Assembly (NCBI GenBank): GCA_012518435.1 | Contig: JAAYSG010000036.1 | Coordinates: forward strand, 1-44,255 | Length of the DNA: 44,255 nt | Direction of reading: 5' to 3' | DNA from: Bacillota bacterium | GTDB taxonomy: Bacteria > Bacillota > DTU030 | Shown here: piece after piece, positions 1-7,955 of the stretch | How the letters are laid out: each line of letters begins with the position of its first letter | How positions within the stretch are numbered: position 1 is the first letter of the stretch | The notes under the pieces: generated by a model | Told to the model about the DNA's origin: nothing | The model's input: the letters and a program-made list of their open reading frames with translations, nothing else | Databases searched by the model: none | Position numbers and translations under genes: made by a program

Positions 1-10
1 AAACTAGCGG

Positions 11-330
11 AAAAGCGATAATGTCTCATTAGACGACAAGGGAAAATGTCCCGGGCGAAGAAAACAATCCCGTTGGATTATTTCACGGCGGGGTGAGTCT
101 AATGAGAAGGGTCGTATTAACTATGACAGAACAACAAAAGTATAAGACTATCAAGAAGTTAGTTGAAACGAATGGGAACAAGAATCGGGCTGCCATTGAA
201 CTAGGTTGCAGCCGACGTCATGTTAACCGTCTAGTCAAAGGGTATAAAGAGCAAGGGAAAGTATCCCATTGGGCAACGGAGGAAAATGCCATTAAGAAGG
301 AAAACAATCCGGTGGGTTTTTAAAGGGTGG
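11..330 (+). repeat. Imperfect direct repeat, 240-bp offset, around a transposase fragment
   Basis: Bases about 21-90 resemble bases about 261-330 at a constant offset of 240 bp. The block AAAACAATCC occurs at 61-70 and 301-310, and GGAAAATG at 41-48 and 281-288. Read in one frame, both copies give S-H-x-x-T-x-E-N then E-N-N-P-V-G, but the first copy has TAG (30-32) where the second has TGG (270-272). An 11-bp inverted repeat (24-34 with 97-107) lies at the left copy. The pattern suggests ends of related insertion-sequence copies; that is inference because no complete element is present. Confidence 0.6.
123..323 (+). pseudogene. Truncated IS transposase, N-terminal HTH fragment
   Basis: The 66-residue product starts MTEQQKYK and carries a homeodomain-like helix-turn-helix (about residues 10-46, including NGNKNRAAIELGCS and RRHVNRLVKGYKEQGK). 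This is the DNA-binding head of an insertion-sequence transposase of the ISNCY/IS1202-like kind, recognised from memory. A full transposase has some 400 residues with a DDE catalytic domain, which is absent: after the HTH the frame runs into the second copy of the 240-bp-offset repeat and stops at TAA 321-323. A GTG at 93 would add ten residues; the ATG at 123 is chosen because the family usually begins there. It is probably a decayed fragment. Confidence 0.6.
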
Positions 331-459
331 GGCATCCATCCCCTTGCGGGAAAAATGGGGGGACTATTGTAGGAGAATTGTGGCCGTGTGTAGAAATAAC
401 CCCTGAAGTGAAGCAATAGTAAGACAATGGGCCATTATTATCTGTATGGAGGGCGAGGT

Positions 460-1485
460 ATGAAGAAAAAATTTGTAGCGGATCTTAACGTGGGAGATTT
501 AGTAGCCGATGTATTTCTTGTGGTTGGAAAGAGTCTTCACAAGTATCAGAAGGCCAATACCGGGGGGGAGGGGGAATTTCTCCGCTTGGTGTTGGGAGAT
601 AATTCCGGTACTATAAATGCGGTGATGTGGGAGGGAGCAGGGGCGGCATATCGCTCCTGCGAAACCAGCCCCCTAGTTAGGATTACGGGACGGGTTACAA
701 CCTACCGGGAGCAGCCCCAGGTTACTGTGGAAGGTCTTACTGCGGTAAATAAACAAAAGGTAAATTTGGCTGATTTCCAACGGGCTTCAGAAAGGGACAG
801 GCGGGAGATGGTGGAGGAAATACAAGAATTGGCCAGGGAACTGAATAATCCCTTTCTTCGGGAGTTGATCTTTTCCTTTATCCAAGACCGCCAGTTTCTA
901 GTTGCCTTTGCCGATGCCCCGGCTGCCAAAGCAATTCACCATGCCTATGTGGGGGGCTTGTTGGAACACACATTGGAAACAGTGGCAATATGTCTGGAAA
1001 TTTTTACATTGTACCCCCGATACTTAAATCGGGATCTCTTGGTGGCGGGGGCTATTTTGCATGACATAGGTAAAATTAAGGAGTATGACGCCCATGCTCT
1101 TAACTTCGAAATAACCGATAGTGGTAAGTTATTTGGTCATATCGTTTTGGGACACCAGATGGTTAAAGAGAACATGGATAAGATAGATGGTTTCCCTCCC
1201 GATTTGGCAGTGGAGTTGTTACACATGATCCTTTCCCATCATGGGCAAAGGAGCTGGGGTTCCCCCGAACCCCCAAAGACCATGAACGCCTTTGCTTTAC
1301 ATCATGCTGATTACCTTGGAGCTCAACTAAACTATTTCCAGGGGCTGATGGAAAAAAACATGGGCAGGGGAACAAATTGGACCCCCATGGATTATAAACT
1401 GGAACGTAGCGTTTTTTTGGGGTTTTTGCCTGAAGGAGCGCCCATGCCACCTGCGGATAACACGAGCGGATATGTAAAGGGGTAA
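460..1485 (+). CDS. yhaM: YhaM-like 3'-5' exoribonuclease (OB fold + HD domain)
   Basis: The 341-aa product has an N-terminal OB-fold nucleic-acid-binding region (about residues 5-95) and a C-terminal HD phosphohydrolase domain (about 150-310). Candidate metal ligands are H170, the H201-D202 doublet in AGAILHDIGK, H227, the H260-H261 pair and H281/H282 followed by D284. This arrangement is that of the YhaM family, which degrades single-stranded RNA or DNA from the 3' end with divalent metal. A longer frame opens at 427, but ATG 460 has the ribosome site GGAGGGCGAGG just ahead and removes 11 unconserved residues. It stands alone between the transposase fragment and fmdB. The family is firm; the exact substrate is inferred. 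Confidence 0.88.
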   Translation: MKKKFVADLNVGDLVADVFLVVGKSLHKYQKANTGGEGEFLRLVLGDNSGTINAVMWEGAGAAYRSCETSPLVRITGRVTTYREQPQVTVEGLTAVNKQKVNLADFQRASERDRREMVEEIQELARELNNPFLRELIFSFIQDRQFLVAFADAPAAKAIHHAYVGGLLEHTLETVAICLEIFTLYPRYLNRDLLVAGAILHDIGKIKEYDAHALNFEITDSGKLFGHIVLGHQMVKENMDKIDGFPPDLAVELLHMILSHHGQRSWGSPEPPKTMNAFALHHADYLGAQLNYFQGLMEKNMGRGTNWTPMDYKLERSVFLGFLPEGAPMPPADNTSGYVKG

Positions 1486-1596
1486 TGGCTTCTATTTTAG
1501 GCTTTGGCGCAAAATTGCCTGCCATGCGTTAACTGCATTAGGCCCAGGCCTGAGTAGAGTTATAGAGTCGTTCTACACCCATGCGCCAAAATTGCC

Positions 1597-1625
1597 TTGA
1601 CATACCCCCGGAATAGACCTAAAAT
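1597..1625 (+). promoter_or_regulatory. SigA-type promoter for fmdB-like gene
   Basis: A consensus -35 TTGACA (1597-1602) and a -10 TAAAAT (1620-1625) are separated by 17 bp, 30 bp ahead of the ATG at 1655. An imperfect 15-bp direct repeat (GGCGCAAAATTGCCT at 1506-1520 and GCGCCAAAATTGCCT at 1583-1597) precedes the -35 box; its role is unknown. Confidence 0.65.
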
Positions 1626-1654
1626 GGAAAGAAATTTCCCCATGGGGTGGTAAG

Positions 1655-1870
1655 ATGCCAATCTATGAATACCGCTGTTTAGATTGTGGCTCACATTTTG
1701 AGATTCTCTGCAAGGCGGAAGAAAAACAAGATTCACCGGTCTGCCCCTGGTGTGGTAGTGCAACTTCGGAAGGGATTTTCGCGGGCTTTGGTGTTTTAGG
1801 TGGCAAGCGGACAGCGGGAAATACGGGGTGCAGTGGCTGCAAAGGCGGCAAGTGTAGTTCTTGTCATTAA
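1655..1870 (+). CDS. FmdB family zinc-ribbon protein
   Basis: The 71-aa protein begins MPIYEYRCLDCG, the signature of the FmdB/CxxC_CXXC_SSSS family, with two CxxC pairs (C8/C11 and C30/C33) that would bind one zinc ion. The tail carries a second cysteine cluster (CSGCKGGKCSSC), giving eight or more cysteines in a short chain. FmdB proteins are proposed transcription or regulatory factors, originally linked to amide utilisation genes, but none of those is nearby, so no specific role is assigned. The gene has its own promoter and seems monocistronic. Confidence 0.85.
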   Translation: MPIYEYRCLDCGSHFEILCKAEEKQDSPVCPWCGSATSEGIFAGFGVLGGKRTAGNTGCSGCKGGKCSSCH

Positions 1871-2043
1871 TACCCCCATCAGATGAATATATATATCGAG
1901 ATTGTTGCAGTGAATATTACATGGGGAAAAGGTTTTGCGTTGAAAAAGTGCACCCTACCCATGTCAATAATCCGTGGGGTGAAAAAATGTCGGAATATGT
2001 ACTTTTACGCCGAAAAAGCTAATCTTTACAGCTATTTCCTCTA

Positions 2044-2073
2044 TTGGACTTTTTCCCGGATTTGGTGTATAAT
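2044..2073 (+). promoter_or_regulatory. Promoter for the NSS transporter
   Basis: TTGGAC (2044-2049) and TATAAT (2068-2073) are spaced by 18 bp, about 60 bp before the start codon at 2133. The rest of the 262-bp gap after fmdB (1871-2043) shows no gene or RNA fold that I recognise. Confidence 0.6.
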
Positions 2074-2132
2074 ATAAGTTAAGGGTTTTATACCTTTATT
2101 TCTACTATTATAACAAAGGAGGGAATTGTTTA

Positions 2133-3548
2133 ATGCAAGGGGAAAGAGTGCAAAGGGAAAATTGGGGAACGCGGTTCGGATTTTTGATGGCAGCGGCTGG
2201 TTCCGCTGTAGGTTTGGGGAATATTTGGAGATTTCCCTACCTGACTGGTGAAAATGGTGGTAGTGCATTCATTATAATCTACTTAATTAGCATACTAGTA
2301 GTTGGGCTTAGCATTATGATTGCTGAATTTGCAGTGGGGAGAAAAACCTCCCTTGCCGCCGTTGGTGCCTACAAATCGCAAAATAGAAGTTGGACCTTTG
2401 CCGGGGTATTGGGGGTATTGAGTGCATTCTTTATCATGGGTTTTTACCCGGTTGTTGGTGGATGGTCCTTGGCTTATATGCTTAAGTCTGTTACTGGCCT
2501 TCTTGCTGCTCCGGAAGCAATTGGGGATGTTTTTGGAGCCTTTATCAGTGCTCCTGTTGAACCACTGGTGTGGACCCTTCTCTATATGGTACTTAATGTG
2601 GTAATAGTTGCCAGGGGTATAGCTGGTGGTATAGAAAAAGCAAGTACTGTTCTTATGCCTACACTTTTTGTACTTCTTATTATAATTATCTTTAAAGGGG
2701 TTAGCCTTCCCGGTGCAGCCGCTGGTTTGGCTTACCTATTTAAACCCGACTGGTCTGAGGTGTCGGGCGCAACCTTGTTGGCTGCCTTAGGTCAATCCTT
2801 TTTCACCCTCAGCCTAGGCATGGGTTGTATGATTACCTATGGAAGCTACCTTAAAAAAGATGAGAATATCCCCAGTAATGCTGTAACGGTAGTATCATTG
2901 GATACATTGGTTGCCATTATGGCCGGCCTGGCCATGTTTCCGGCCATGTTTGCCTTTGGATTGGAACCTGACGCAGGTCCCGGACTTGTTTTCGTAGTGG
3001 TGCCGGCTATCTTTGCCCACATGGGAGCAATAGGCCCGCTAATGTCTGTTATATTCTTTGCTGCTTTGACCATCGCGGCCCTCACATCCTCTATTTCTTT
3101 GCTTGAGGTTGTAGTTGCCTATCTGATTGATGAGCAAAATCTGGATAGAAAACCTGCAACTTGGTTCACTGCTGGGGTTATGACTGTGTTTTGTACACTT
3201 TCTTCACTATCCATGGGCGTTATGTCAGGTGTCACCGTTTTTGGCGTTGGTTTCTTCGACCTCTTTGATATACTGACAGATAAGATCTTTCTGGGTATTG
3301 GTGGAATGCTCTTAGCCATCTTCGTTGGCTGGTTTATGAAGAAGGAAGACCTTAAAAATGAAATTACCAATGATGGCACAGTTAGCTTTGGTCTTTTTGA
3401 GGTATGGTACAATGTCATCAAATATGTTATCCCGGTAGCAATATTTATTGTTGCTGTTATGGGGATTATTGATATTCCGCAGAGGGGCCTAATGTTGTTT
3501 GGGTTGGCAATTATTGCGGCACTTATGGCTTTTTCGAAAAAACTATAA
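2133..3548 (+). CDS. Neurotransmitter:sodium symporter (NSS/SNF) family transporter
   Basis: The 471-aa polytopic membrane protein has the family hallmark at about residues 14-37: WGTRFGFLMAAAGSAVGLGN followed by IWRFPYL, the unwound TM1 region that binds sodium and the substrate carboxylate. Roughly 11-12 hydrophobic segments follow, which fits bacterial NSS members of the LeuT/TnaT/MhsT fold that import amino acids with sodium. The substrate (often tryptophan, tyrosine, branched amino acids or GABA-like compounds) cannot be told from sequence alone. A strong ribosome site AAAGGAGGG precedes ATG 2133. The gene is monocistronic, with a promoter ahead and a terminator behind. Confidence 0.93.
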   Translation: MQGERVQRENWGTRFGFLMAAAGSAVGLGNIWRFPYLTGENGGSAFIIIYLISILVVGLSIMIAEFAVGRKTSLAAVGAYKSQNRSWTFAGVLGVLSAFFIMGFYPVVGGWSLAYMLKSVTGLLAAPEAIGDVFGAFISAPVEPLVWTLLYMVLNVVIVARGIAGGIEKASTVLMPTLFVLLIIIIFKGVSLPGAAAGLAYLFKPDWSEVSGATLLAALGQSFFTLSLGMGCMITYGSYLKKDENIPSNAVTVVSLDTLVAIMAGLAMFPAMFAFGLEPDAGPGLVFVVVPAIFAHMGAIGPLMSVIFFAALTIAALTSSISLLEVVVAYLIDEQNLDRKPATWFTAGVMTVFCTLSSLSMGVMSGVTVFGVGFFDLFDILTDKIFLGIGGMLLAIFVGWFMKKEDLKNEITNDGTVSFGLFEVWYNVIKYVIPVAIFIVAVMGIIDIPQRGLMLFGLAIIAALMAFSKKL

Positions 3549-3590
3549 AAAGGGAAGGGAAACCTTATTAAACAGTAAGTTTCATCCTTG

Positions 3591-3634
3591 AATGCCGGGC
3601 GGTGGGCCATTAAGGGGCCGCCTGGCATTTTTTT
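3591..3634 (+). terminator. Intrinsic terminator after the NSS transporter
   Basis: The arms AATGCCGGGCGG (3591-3602) and CCGCCTGGCATT (3618-3629) pair over 12 bp with one G-T wobble and are followed by a T run to 3634. Confidence 0.85.
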
Positions 3635-3709
3635 ATTCACCTGGTGAGCAAGGGGGAAAATCCCCGCCCGGGGCACAAGAACCTGTAAAAGAGAATTTCA
3701 GCCATATTA

Positions 3710-3738
3710 TTGCCGGCACACTTATATTATAATAATAT
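3710..3738 (+). promoter_or_regulatory. Candidate promoter for the cation antiporter
   Basis: TTGCCG (3710-3715), a 17-bp spacer and TAATAT (3733-3738) lie in a very AT-rich stretch about 80 bp ahead of the chosen start codon. The -10 placement is ambiguous because several TATAAT-like hexamers overlap. Confidence 0.45.
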
Positions 3739-3815
3739 ATTATGGTGTTTGAACAAACCATGGGCTGGCATTTACTATGAATAGGGATATAAAGTGTTTA
3801 AAGGGGTATATTCCC

Positions 3816-5039
3816 ATGGGTAATAATTTGTATCAGTTAAATTATACCGCAATTATTCTATCGTCCTTATCAATAATTTTGTTGGCGGGTTTCCTTTTGA
3901 CACGTGTTACAAAGGCGGTGAAACTACCCAATGTAACGGGTTATATTTTGGCCGGTGTTTTAATCGGCCCTTATGTTTTAAAATTAATCCCCCGTGAGCT
4001 GGTTGAAAATATGGTATTTATTAGCGACATTGCGCTGGCCTTTATTGCTTTTGGTGTGGGTCGTTTTTTTAAAAGGGAGATCTTCCAGCAAACGGGCTTG
4101 GGGGTTATTACCATAACCTTGTTGGAATCATTGTTGGCCGGCCTATTAATTGCATTATCTATGCATTATGTATTCCATTTGGATTGGGATTTTTCCCTAC
4201 TACTGGGGGCCATTTCCACGGCCACCGCGCCTGTCAGTACAATAGTTACCATTAGGCAGTATCATGCCCGGGGAGACTTTGTAAATATCCTCCTTCAAGT
4301 TGTGGCACTTGATGATGCGGTATGCCTTATCGTTTTTAGTATTGCCATCGCTATAATAAATACCGGGGCAAATATCTCAATAGGGGAGATTACCCAACCC
4401 ATAATCCTGAACATGGGAACATTGGCAATAGGTTTATTAAGTGGGCTTATTCTCAGTAAATTGGTGACTCCCACCAGAAGTGAGGATAACCGTTTGATAT
4501 TGACAGTTTCCTTCTTGCTTGGGATTGCGGGCTTATGTGCTGCTATTGATATTTCGCCTTTATTGTCCTGTATGCTTTTCGGTACTATATATATCAATAT
4601 GACCAAAGACAAGGGTCTCTATAAACAAATAGATAGATTTACCCCTCCAATCCTATCGATATTCTTTGTGGTGTCTGGGATGAATTTGGATTTAACTTCC
4701 CTAAGCGCCTCCGGTGTAATGGGTGTTTCTTATTTTTTCACTCGGATAGTGGGAAAGTATCTTGGGGCCTATATTGGCTGTGTTATAATGAAAATGCCGA
4801 AAAATATACGCAGCTATCTGGGCTTGGCCCTAATTCCCCAGGCGGGCGTTTCAATTGGCCTGGCCTTTTTGGGTAAAAGGGTTTTGCCCCATGATACGGG
4901 TACCATTTTATTGACAATCATATTGTCCTCTTCAGTCTTGTACGAATTAACTGGGCCGGCATGCGCAAAACTGGCCTTGATTTATTCAGGCTCCGTAAAG
5001 GGGAAGGAGACAGTAAGGGGTGAGGGACCAAAACCTTAG
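3816..5039 (+). CDS. CPA2-family Na+(K+)/H+ antiporter
   Basis: The 407-aa membrane protein has about 11-12 hydrophobic helices and the Kef/NapA-type pattern: a first helix pair ending in VTGYILAGVLIGPYVL, a LGAISTATAPVSTIVTIRQY segment, and a conserved acidic pair in VALDDAVCLIVF, the expected proton/cation site. It lacks the C-terminal TrkA-N/RCK domain of Kef channels, so it resembles stand-alone antiporters. Ion choice cannot be decided. The frame opens at 3777, but ATG 3816 is preferred because AAGGGG lies ahead of it and the upstream 13 residues look non-homologous. It is monocistronic. Confidence 0.85.
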   Translation: MGNNLYQLNYTAIILSSLSIILLAGFLLTRVTKAVKLPNVTGYILAGVLIGPYVLKLIPRELVENMVFISDIALAFIAFGVGRFFKREIFQQTGLGVITITLLESLLAGLLIALSMHYVFHLDWDFSLLLGAISTATAPVSTIVTIRQYHARGDFVNILLQVVALDDAVCLIVFSIAIAIINTGANISIGEITQPIILNMGTLAIGLLSGLILSKLVTPTRSEDNRLILTVSFLLGIAGLCAAIDISPLLSCMLFGTIYINMTKDKGLYKQIDRFTPPILSIFFVVSGMNLDLTSLSASGVMGVSYFFTRIVGKYLGAYIGCVIMKMPKNIRSYLGLALIPQAGVSIGLAFLGKRVLPHDTGTILLTIILSSSVLYELTGPACAKLALIYSGSVKGKETVRGEGPKP

Positions 5040-5092
5040 TAAGGATCGGCCTAGTCGCCTTGGGAACCAAGTACCATTAAATACCATGCCCC

Positions 5093-5121
5093 TTGACTTT
5101 TTAGAGGCCATGTTTTATAAT
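5093..5121 (+). promoter_or_regulatory. Promoter of tRNA-Trp
   Basis: TTGACT (5093-5098), a 17-bp spacer and a perfect TATAAT (5116-5121) end 11 bp before the mature tRNA. Confidence 0.85.
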
Positions 5122-5132
5122 AAAAAATGCGG

Positions 5133-5208
5133 AGGGGAGTAGCTCAATTGGCAGAGTGGCGGTCTCCAAAACCGTTGGTTGCAGGTTCGAGTCCTGTCTC
5201 CCCTGCCA
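5133..5208 (+). tRNA. tRNA-Trp (anticodon CCA)
   Basis: A 76-nt cloverleaf folds with the acceptor pair AGGGGAG/CTCCCCT, discriminator G, and an encoded CCA end at 5206-5208. The D arm is GCTC/GAGT. The anticodon arm is GCGGT/ACCGT with loop CTCCAAA, giving anticodon CCA. The T arm is GCAGG/CCTGT around TTCGAGT. It is a single-gene unit with its own promoter and terminator. Confidence 0.96.
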
Positions 5209-5210
5209 TA

Positions 5211-5248
5211 AAAAATGCCTGTCGGGGTAATCCCCACAGGCATTTTTA
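5211..5248 (+). terminator. Intrinsic terminator of tRNA-Trp
   Basis: The arms AAAAATGCCTGT (5211-5222) and ACAGGCATTTTT pair with an extended GGGG/CCCC inner stem around TAAT, ending in a T run. Confidence 0.85.
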
Positions 5249-5331
5249 TTTACACCATTTCAGGGTGTCCCTAAGGGGATGATTTTCCCGCCGGCAACGA
5301 TGAAGGGGCTGGGAAATGGGGGGATTTTTAA

Positions 5332-6030
5332 ATGAGGTTTGGCATAATAGGGGCTATGGAAGGGGAAATATCCCAACTTAAATCCCTTATGGAGATTGAC
5401 AATCAGAGGAAAATTGGGGGTATGATGTTTAAACAGGGCCTCTTAGAGGGGATAAAAACCGTCCTTGTTCAAAGTGGTATTGGGAAGGTTAACGGCGCCC
5501 TTTGTGCCCATATTCTCATTAATGTCTATCGGGTGGATTGTGTAATATTCACCGGTGTAGCGGGAGCCCTTTTGGCACAGCTTGATATTGGTGACATTGT
5601 AATATCCGCGGATTCAATGTACCACGATGTGGATGTTACGGATTTTGGCTACCCCCTGGGACAGATTCCCCGTCTTCCGGTTCGGGCTTTCCCGGCCGAA
5701 CCAAGGTTAATTGAACTGGCCAGGGAAACTGCGGAAAGGAAGCTAAAGAGGCGGGTAATTGTTGGCCGTGTTCTGACGGGTGATCGATTTATTGCCGATA
5801 AGGCAGAAGCCCAAAAACTAGGAACTGAGCTGGCGGGGGTTTGTGTGGAAATGGAAGGGGCCGGAGTGGGGCAGGCCTGTTATATGAACAAAATCCCCTA
5901 TGTACTAATCCGCTGTATTTCGGATAAGGCTGATGGAACGGCTCCCAGTGATTTTAATTTATTTTCCCAGCAGGCGGCTGATTGTGCAGCGGAAATAGTT
6001 TGTGGTATTCTCAGAAACTATACCGGATAA
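5332..6030 (+). CDS. mtnN: 5'-methylthioadenosine/S-adenosylhomocysteine nucleosidase
   Basis: The 232-aa enzyme cleaves adenine from methylthioadenosine and S-adenosylhomocysteine in SAM salvage. It has the family start MRFGIIGAMEGEI (E12 is the acid/base that activates water), the purine loop QSGIGKVNGA, the ribose-binding VEMEGAG with E175, and the catalytic acid D198 in CISDKADG. Its length is normal for MtnN/Pfs. It is alone in its unit, between the tRNA-Trp terminator and a strong terminator at 6083. The ribosome site is GGGGGA at about 5318. Confidence 0.94.
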   Translation: MRFGIIGAMEGEISQLKSLMEIDNQRKIGGMMFKQGLLEGIKTVLVQSGIGKVNGALCAHILINVYRVDCVIFTGVAGALLAQLDIGDIVISADSMYHDVDVTDFGYPLGQIPRLPVRAFPAEPRLIELARETAERKLKRRVIVGRVLTGDRFIADKAEAQKLGTELAGVCVEMEGAGVGQACYMNKIPYVLIRCISDKADGTAPSDFNLFSQQAADCAAEIVCGILRNYTG

Positions 6031-6082
6031 AACCTGGGATGGTCTAGTTAGCCGGACGAATATTAGTTAGCCCTAAGGCTAA

Positions 6083-6119
6083 AAATGCCCCCAAAATTAA
6101 TTTTCCTTTGGGGGCATTT
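6083..6119. terminator. Bidirectional terminator between mtnN and the stress gene
   Basis: A perfect 13-bp stem, AAATGCCCCCAAA (6083-6095) with TTTGGGGGCATTT (6107-6119), has A-rich and T-rich flanks on both strands. It lies between two convergent genes. Confidence 0.85.
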
Positions 6120-6153
6120 CCTACTGGGGCCTACCATGTCTTGCTACTTGTAT

Positions 6154-6627
6154 TTAGTGGCTTTCCACATCCCGGGCACCCGACTCCCTAAGAATTTGTG
6201 CACATTGATCAACTGTATCGTCTTCTGCCTTAATTACAGCCAGTATTTGCCCCTGTTTTACTTGTTCCTCATAATATTCTCCCCGTTCCTCCGGGATTCC
6301 CCAATCAATGAGCCCGCCTGCAATACCGCCGGCCGCCGCCCCCGATAGGATGCCCGCCAGGGGGCCCGCAGCAATTAGAGGGCCGATCCCCGGTATAACC
6401 AGAGCCCCCGCTCCAGCGGCTAGCCCTGCTAATCCCCCCAGCACTCCCCCGGTGGTTACCCCTTCGCCAATATCTTCCCCACCGAAGGTGTCCCCCCCTT
6501 GGTCTACACCGCCTTCGCCCTTAGCCACAAGGGAAATTTCATTGTCATCGAACCCGCCCTGTTTAAGGGCACCAATGGCTCTTTGTGCTTGGTCCTCTGA
6601 ATTGAAGACCCCGATTACTGTTTTCAT
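6154..6627 (-). CDS. YflT/general stress protein 17M-like protein
   Basis: The 157-aa protein opens MKTVIGVFNSEDQAQRAIGA, the N-terminal alpha/beta module of the YflT (heat/general stress protein 17M) family. A glycine-alanine-rich hydrophobic middle follows (about residues 58-108, with repeated GG and AAG motifs like a glycine zipper that could insert in a membrane). The C-terminal part (about 115-157) ends with QILAVIKAEDDTVDQCAQIL. Family members are induced by stress, but the molecular function is unknown. The ribosome site TAAGGAGG precedes the start. It is divergent from the 79-aa gene at 6823 across a 195-bp gap. Confidence 0.8.
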   Translation of the reverse strand: MKTVIGVFNSEDQAQRAIGALKQGGFDDNEISLVAKGEGGVDQGGDTFGGEDIGEGVTTGGVLGGLAGLAAGAGALVIPGIGPLIAAGPLAGILSGAAAGGIAGGLIDWGIPEERGEYYEEQVKQGQILAVIKAEDDTVDQCAQILRESGARDVESH

Positions 6628-6822
6628 ACCCCTAAGCCTCCTTATAGAAATTTGACATTAATAGTATTGCCTACCTTCTTTTCTCTATCCCTGGTACATT
6701 AAGGGAATACTAAAACCTTACTGGTAAAATGTTTTCTCCCTGGATTTAAACCAAAATGAAAATAGCATTTATGGTATTTCGTTTTTCTGGGGAAAGTAAG
6801 TGTAGTAAAGGAGGTTGGGCCA

Positions 6823-7062
6823 ATGCCGAAGGATGAGAAGCATGAAGAGATAAGTCAGCGGAAAACACAGGCGGATAATGAGTATTTTATTGGGTTATTC
6901 AACTGGGGCGCCACACCAAGGGAAACAGAAATTGCCGCGGAGGAATATGTGTATTTCAAGGGTGCAATGGATCTGACTGAAGCCCACGACCACAAAGATG
7001 ACAGGTGGGAGCGATTTAAACAAAGAATACCAGCGGGTGATAATGATGTAGAAAAGGGATAG
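6823..7062 (+). CDS. Small hypothetical acidic protein
   Basis: The 79-aa product is highly charged, with no membrane segment or signal. It has an Asp/Glu/Lys-rich start, a central aromatic stretch NEYFIGLFNWGATPRETEI, and an EAHDHKDDRWERFKQR tail rich in His and Asp. I do not recognise a family. AAAGGAGG five to ten bases ahead of ATG 6823 argues that it is translated. It diverges from the stress gene at 6154-6627, so shared control is possible. No clear terminator follows, only a GC-rich imperfect hairpin at about 7075-7112. Confidence 0.6.
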   Translation: MPKDEKHEEISQRKTQADNEYFIGLFNWGATPRETEIAAEEYVYFKGAMDLTEAHDHKDDRWERFKQRIPAGDNDVEKG

Positions 7063-7159
7063 AAAAAAATTGTTTAGCCCCCCTGGGTGGGGGTGGTGGG
7101 GGAGGGGCTAGGGGCATATGGGGAAGATTCCACGGGGGAAAATCAGAGGAAAAACTGGT

Positions 7160-7188
7160 TTGCAAACAGTCGCCGAATGTGGTAAACT
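7160..7188 (+). promoter_or_regulatory. Promoter of tRNA-Arg
   Basis: TTGCAA (7160-7165), a 17-bp spacer and TAAACT (7183-7188) stand 27 bp before the mature tRNA. Confidence 0.5.
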
Positions 7189-7215
7189 AATGTTTGCCAG
7201 GGAATATGAAATTAC

Positions 7216-7290
7216 GCGCCTGTAGCTCAGGGGATAGAGCACTGGCCTCCGGAGCCAGGAGCGCAGGTTCGATTCCTGCCAGGCGCACCA
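7216..7290 (+). tRNA. tRNA-Arg (anticodon CCG)
   Basis: A 75-nt cloverleaf folds with the acceptor pair GCGCCTG/CAGGCGC, discriminator A and encoded CCA. The anticodon arm is CTGGC/GCCAG with loop CTCCGGA, giving CCG. The T arm is GCAGG/CCTGC around TTCGATT. Confidence 0.96.
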
Positions 7291-7295
7291 TAACT

Positions 7296-7327
7296 TCTCA
7301 CCTTCTTAATATAGGGTGAGATTTTTT
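7296..7327 (+). terminator. Intrinsic terminator of tRNA-Arg
   Basis: TCTCACC (7296-7302) pairs with GGTGAGA (7315-7321), followed by six T residues. A possible GTG start at 7316 for the next gene falls inside this stem, which argues against it. Confidence 0.65.
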
Positions 7328-7372
7328 GTAAGCTACACTAAGGCTAATCTACGGGGGAAGGGGAGGCCTGGG

Positions 7373-7795
7373 ATGGATTTGGATATGGCAATTCAAGAAC
7401 TAAGAAAAGGCTCCAGTGTTGTTGTGGTAAAGGATGGAGAGATCATTGCCCGGAAAAAGGGTCGCGGCATTTCTCCCTTCTTGGAAATAATAGAAGATGG
7501 GCGCTTGAAACTTAAAGCTGCTAGCATGGCGGATAAGGTGATCGGGCTTGCAGCCGCCCATCTGGTGCTTTTTAGTGGGATTGGGGCTGTGTATGCCGAT
7601 GTAATTAGTGAAAGGGCCCTGACCCTGCTTGGGAAAAATAAACTAAGGGTGGTTTATAAAGAGCTTACCCCCAATATCTTAAATAGGGATAAAAACGGTA
7701 TTTGCCCCATGGAAGATGCCGTGGCCCAAGCCCGGTCTCCGGAAGATGCTTACTGCAATATTAAAAAAAGGCTGGCGCAACTTAGGCAAGGGTAA
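7373..7795 (+). CDS. DUF1893 family protein
   Basis: The 140-aa cytosolic protein matches the DUF1893 pattern: an N-terminal helix (MDLDMAIQELRKG), SSVVVVKDGEIIARKKGRGI, a central MADKVIGLAAAHLVLFSGIG, and a C-terminal NRDKNGICPMEDAV. The cysteine, the invariant VKDGE and the CPMEDAV segment resemble the cytidine-deaminase fold to which this family has been related; activity has not been established. ATG 7373 follows a good GGGGAGG site. The open frame from 7316 starts inside the tRNA terminator and is rejected. It stands alone, followed by 160 bp without a clear gene. Confidence 0.8.
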   Translation: MDLDMAIQELRKGSSVVVVKDGEIIARKKGRGISPFLEIIEDGRLKLKAASMADKVIGLAAAHLVLFSGIGAVYADVISERALTLLGKNKLRVVYKELTPNILNRDKNGICPMEDAVAQARSPEDAYCNIKKRLAQLRQG

Positions 7796-7955
7796 ATGTA
7801 AATGGGCGGAGGCCAACAATAGACACCATTCCCAAGATGCTTTGATCAAGGGGTGTGAACCACTGTTGACCTCCAACTATATAATAACCCGGTTGAAGGC
7901 CAATTATACACCTTGGCCATATACGCCGGGGGTAATTGTAATATGAAGGGTGGAG

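Noticed and set aside
93-323. Intact small HTH regulator
   Set aside because: The HTH is of transposase type, the ORF ends in repeat sequence, and the catalytic part is missing, so a decayed transposase fits better.
1883-2077. 64-codon frame between fmdB and the symporter
   Set aside because: No ribosome site, overlaps the symporter promoter, and the translation has no recognisable pattern.
3119-3676. 185-codon frame on the minus strand
   Set aside because: It is antisense to the NSS transporter and to its terminator; the translation is rich in Ile/Pro/Ser typical of reverse-strand membrane-protein sequence.
7075-7112. G-rich tract with imperfect hairpin after the 79-aa gene
   Set aside because: Stem is interrupted and no T run follows, so it is not listed as a terminator; G-quadruplex formation is possible but not shown.
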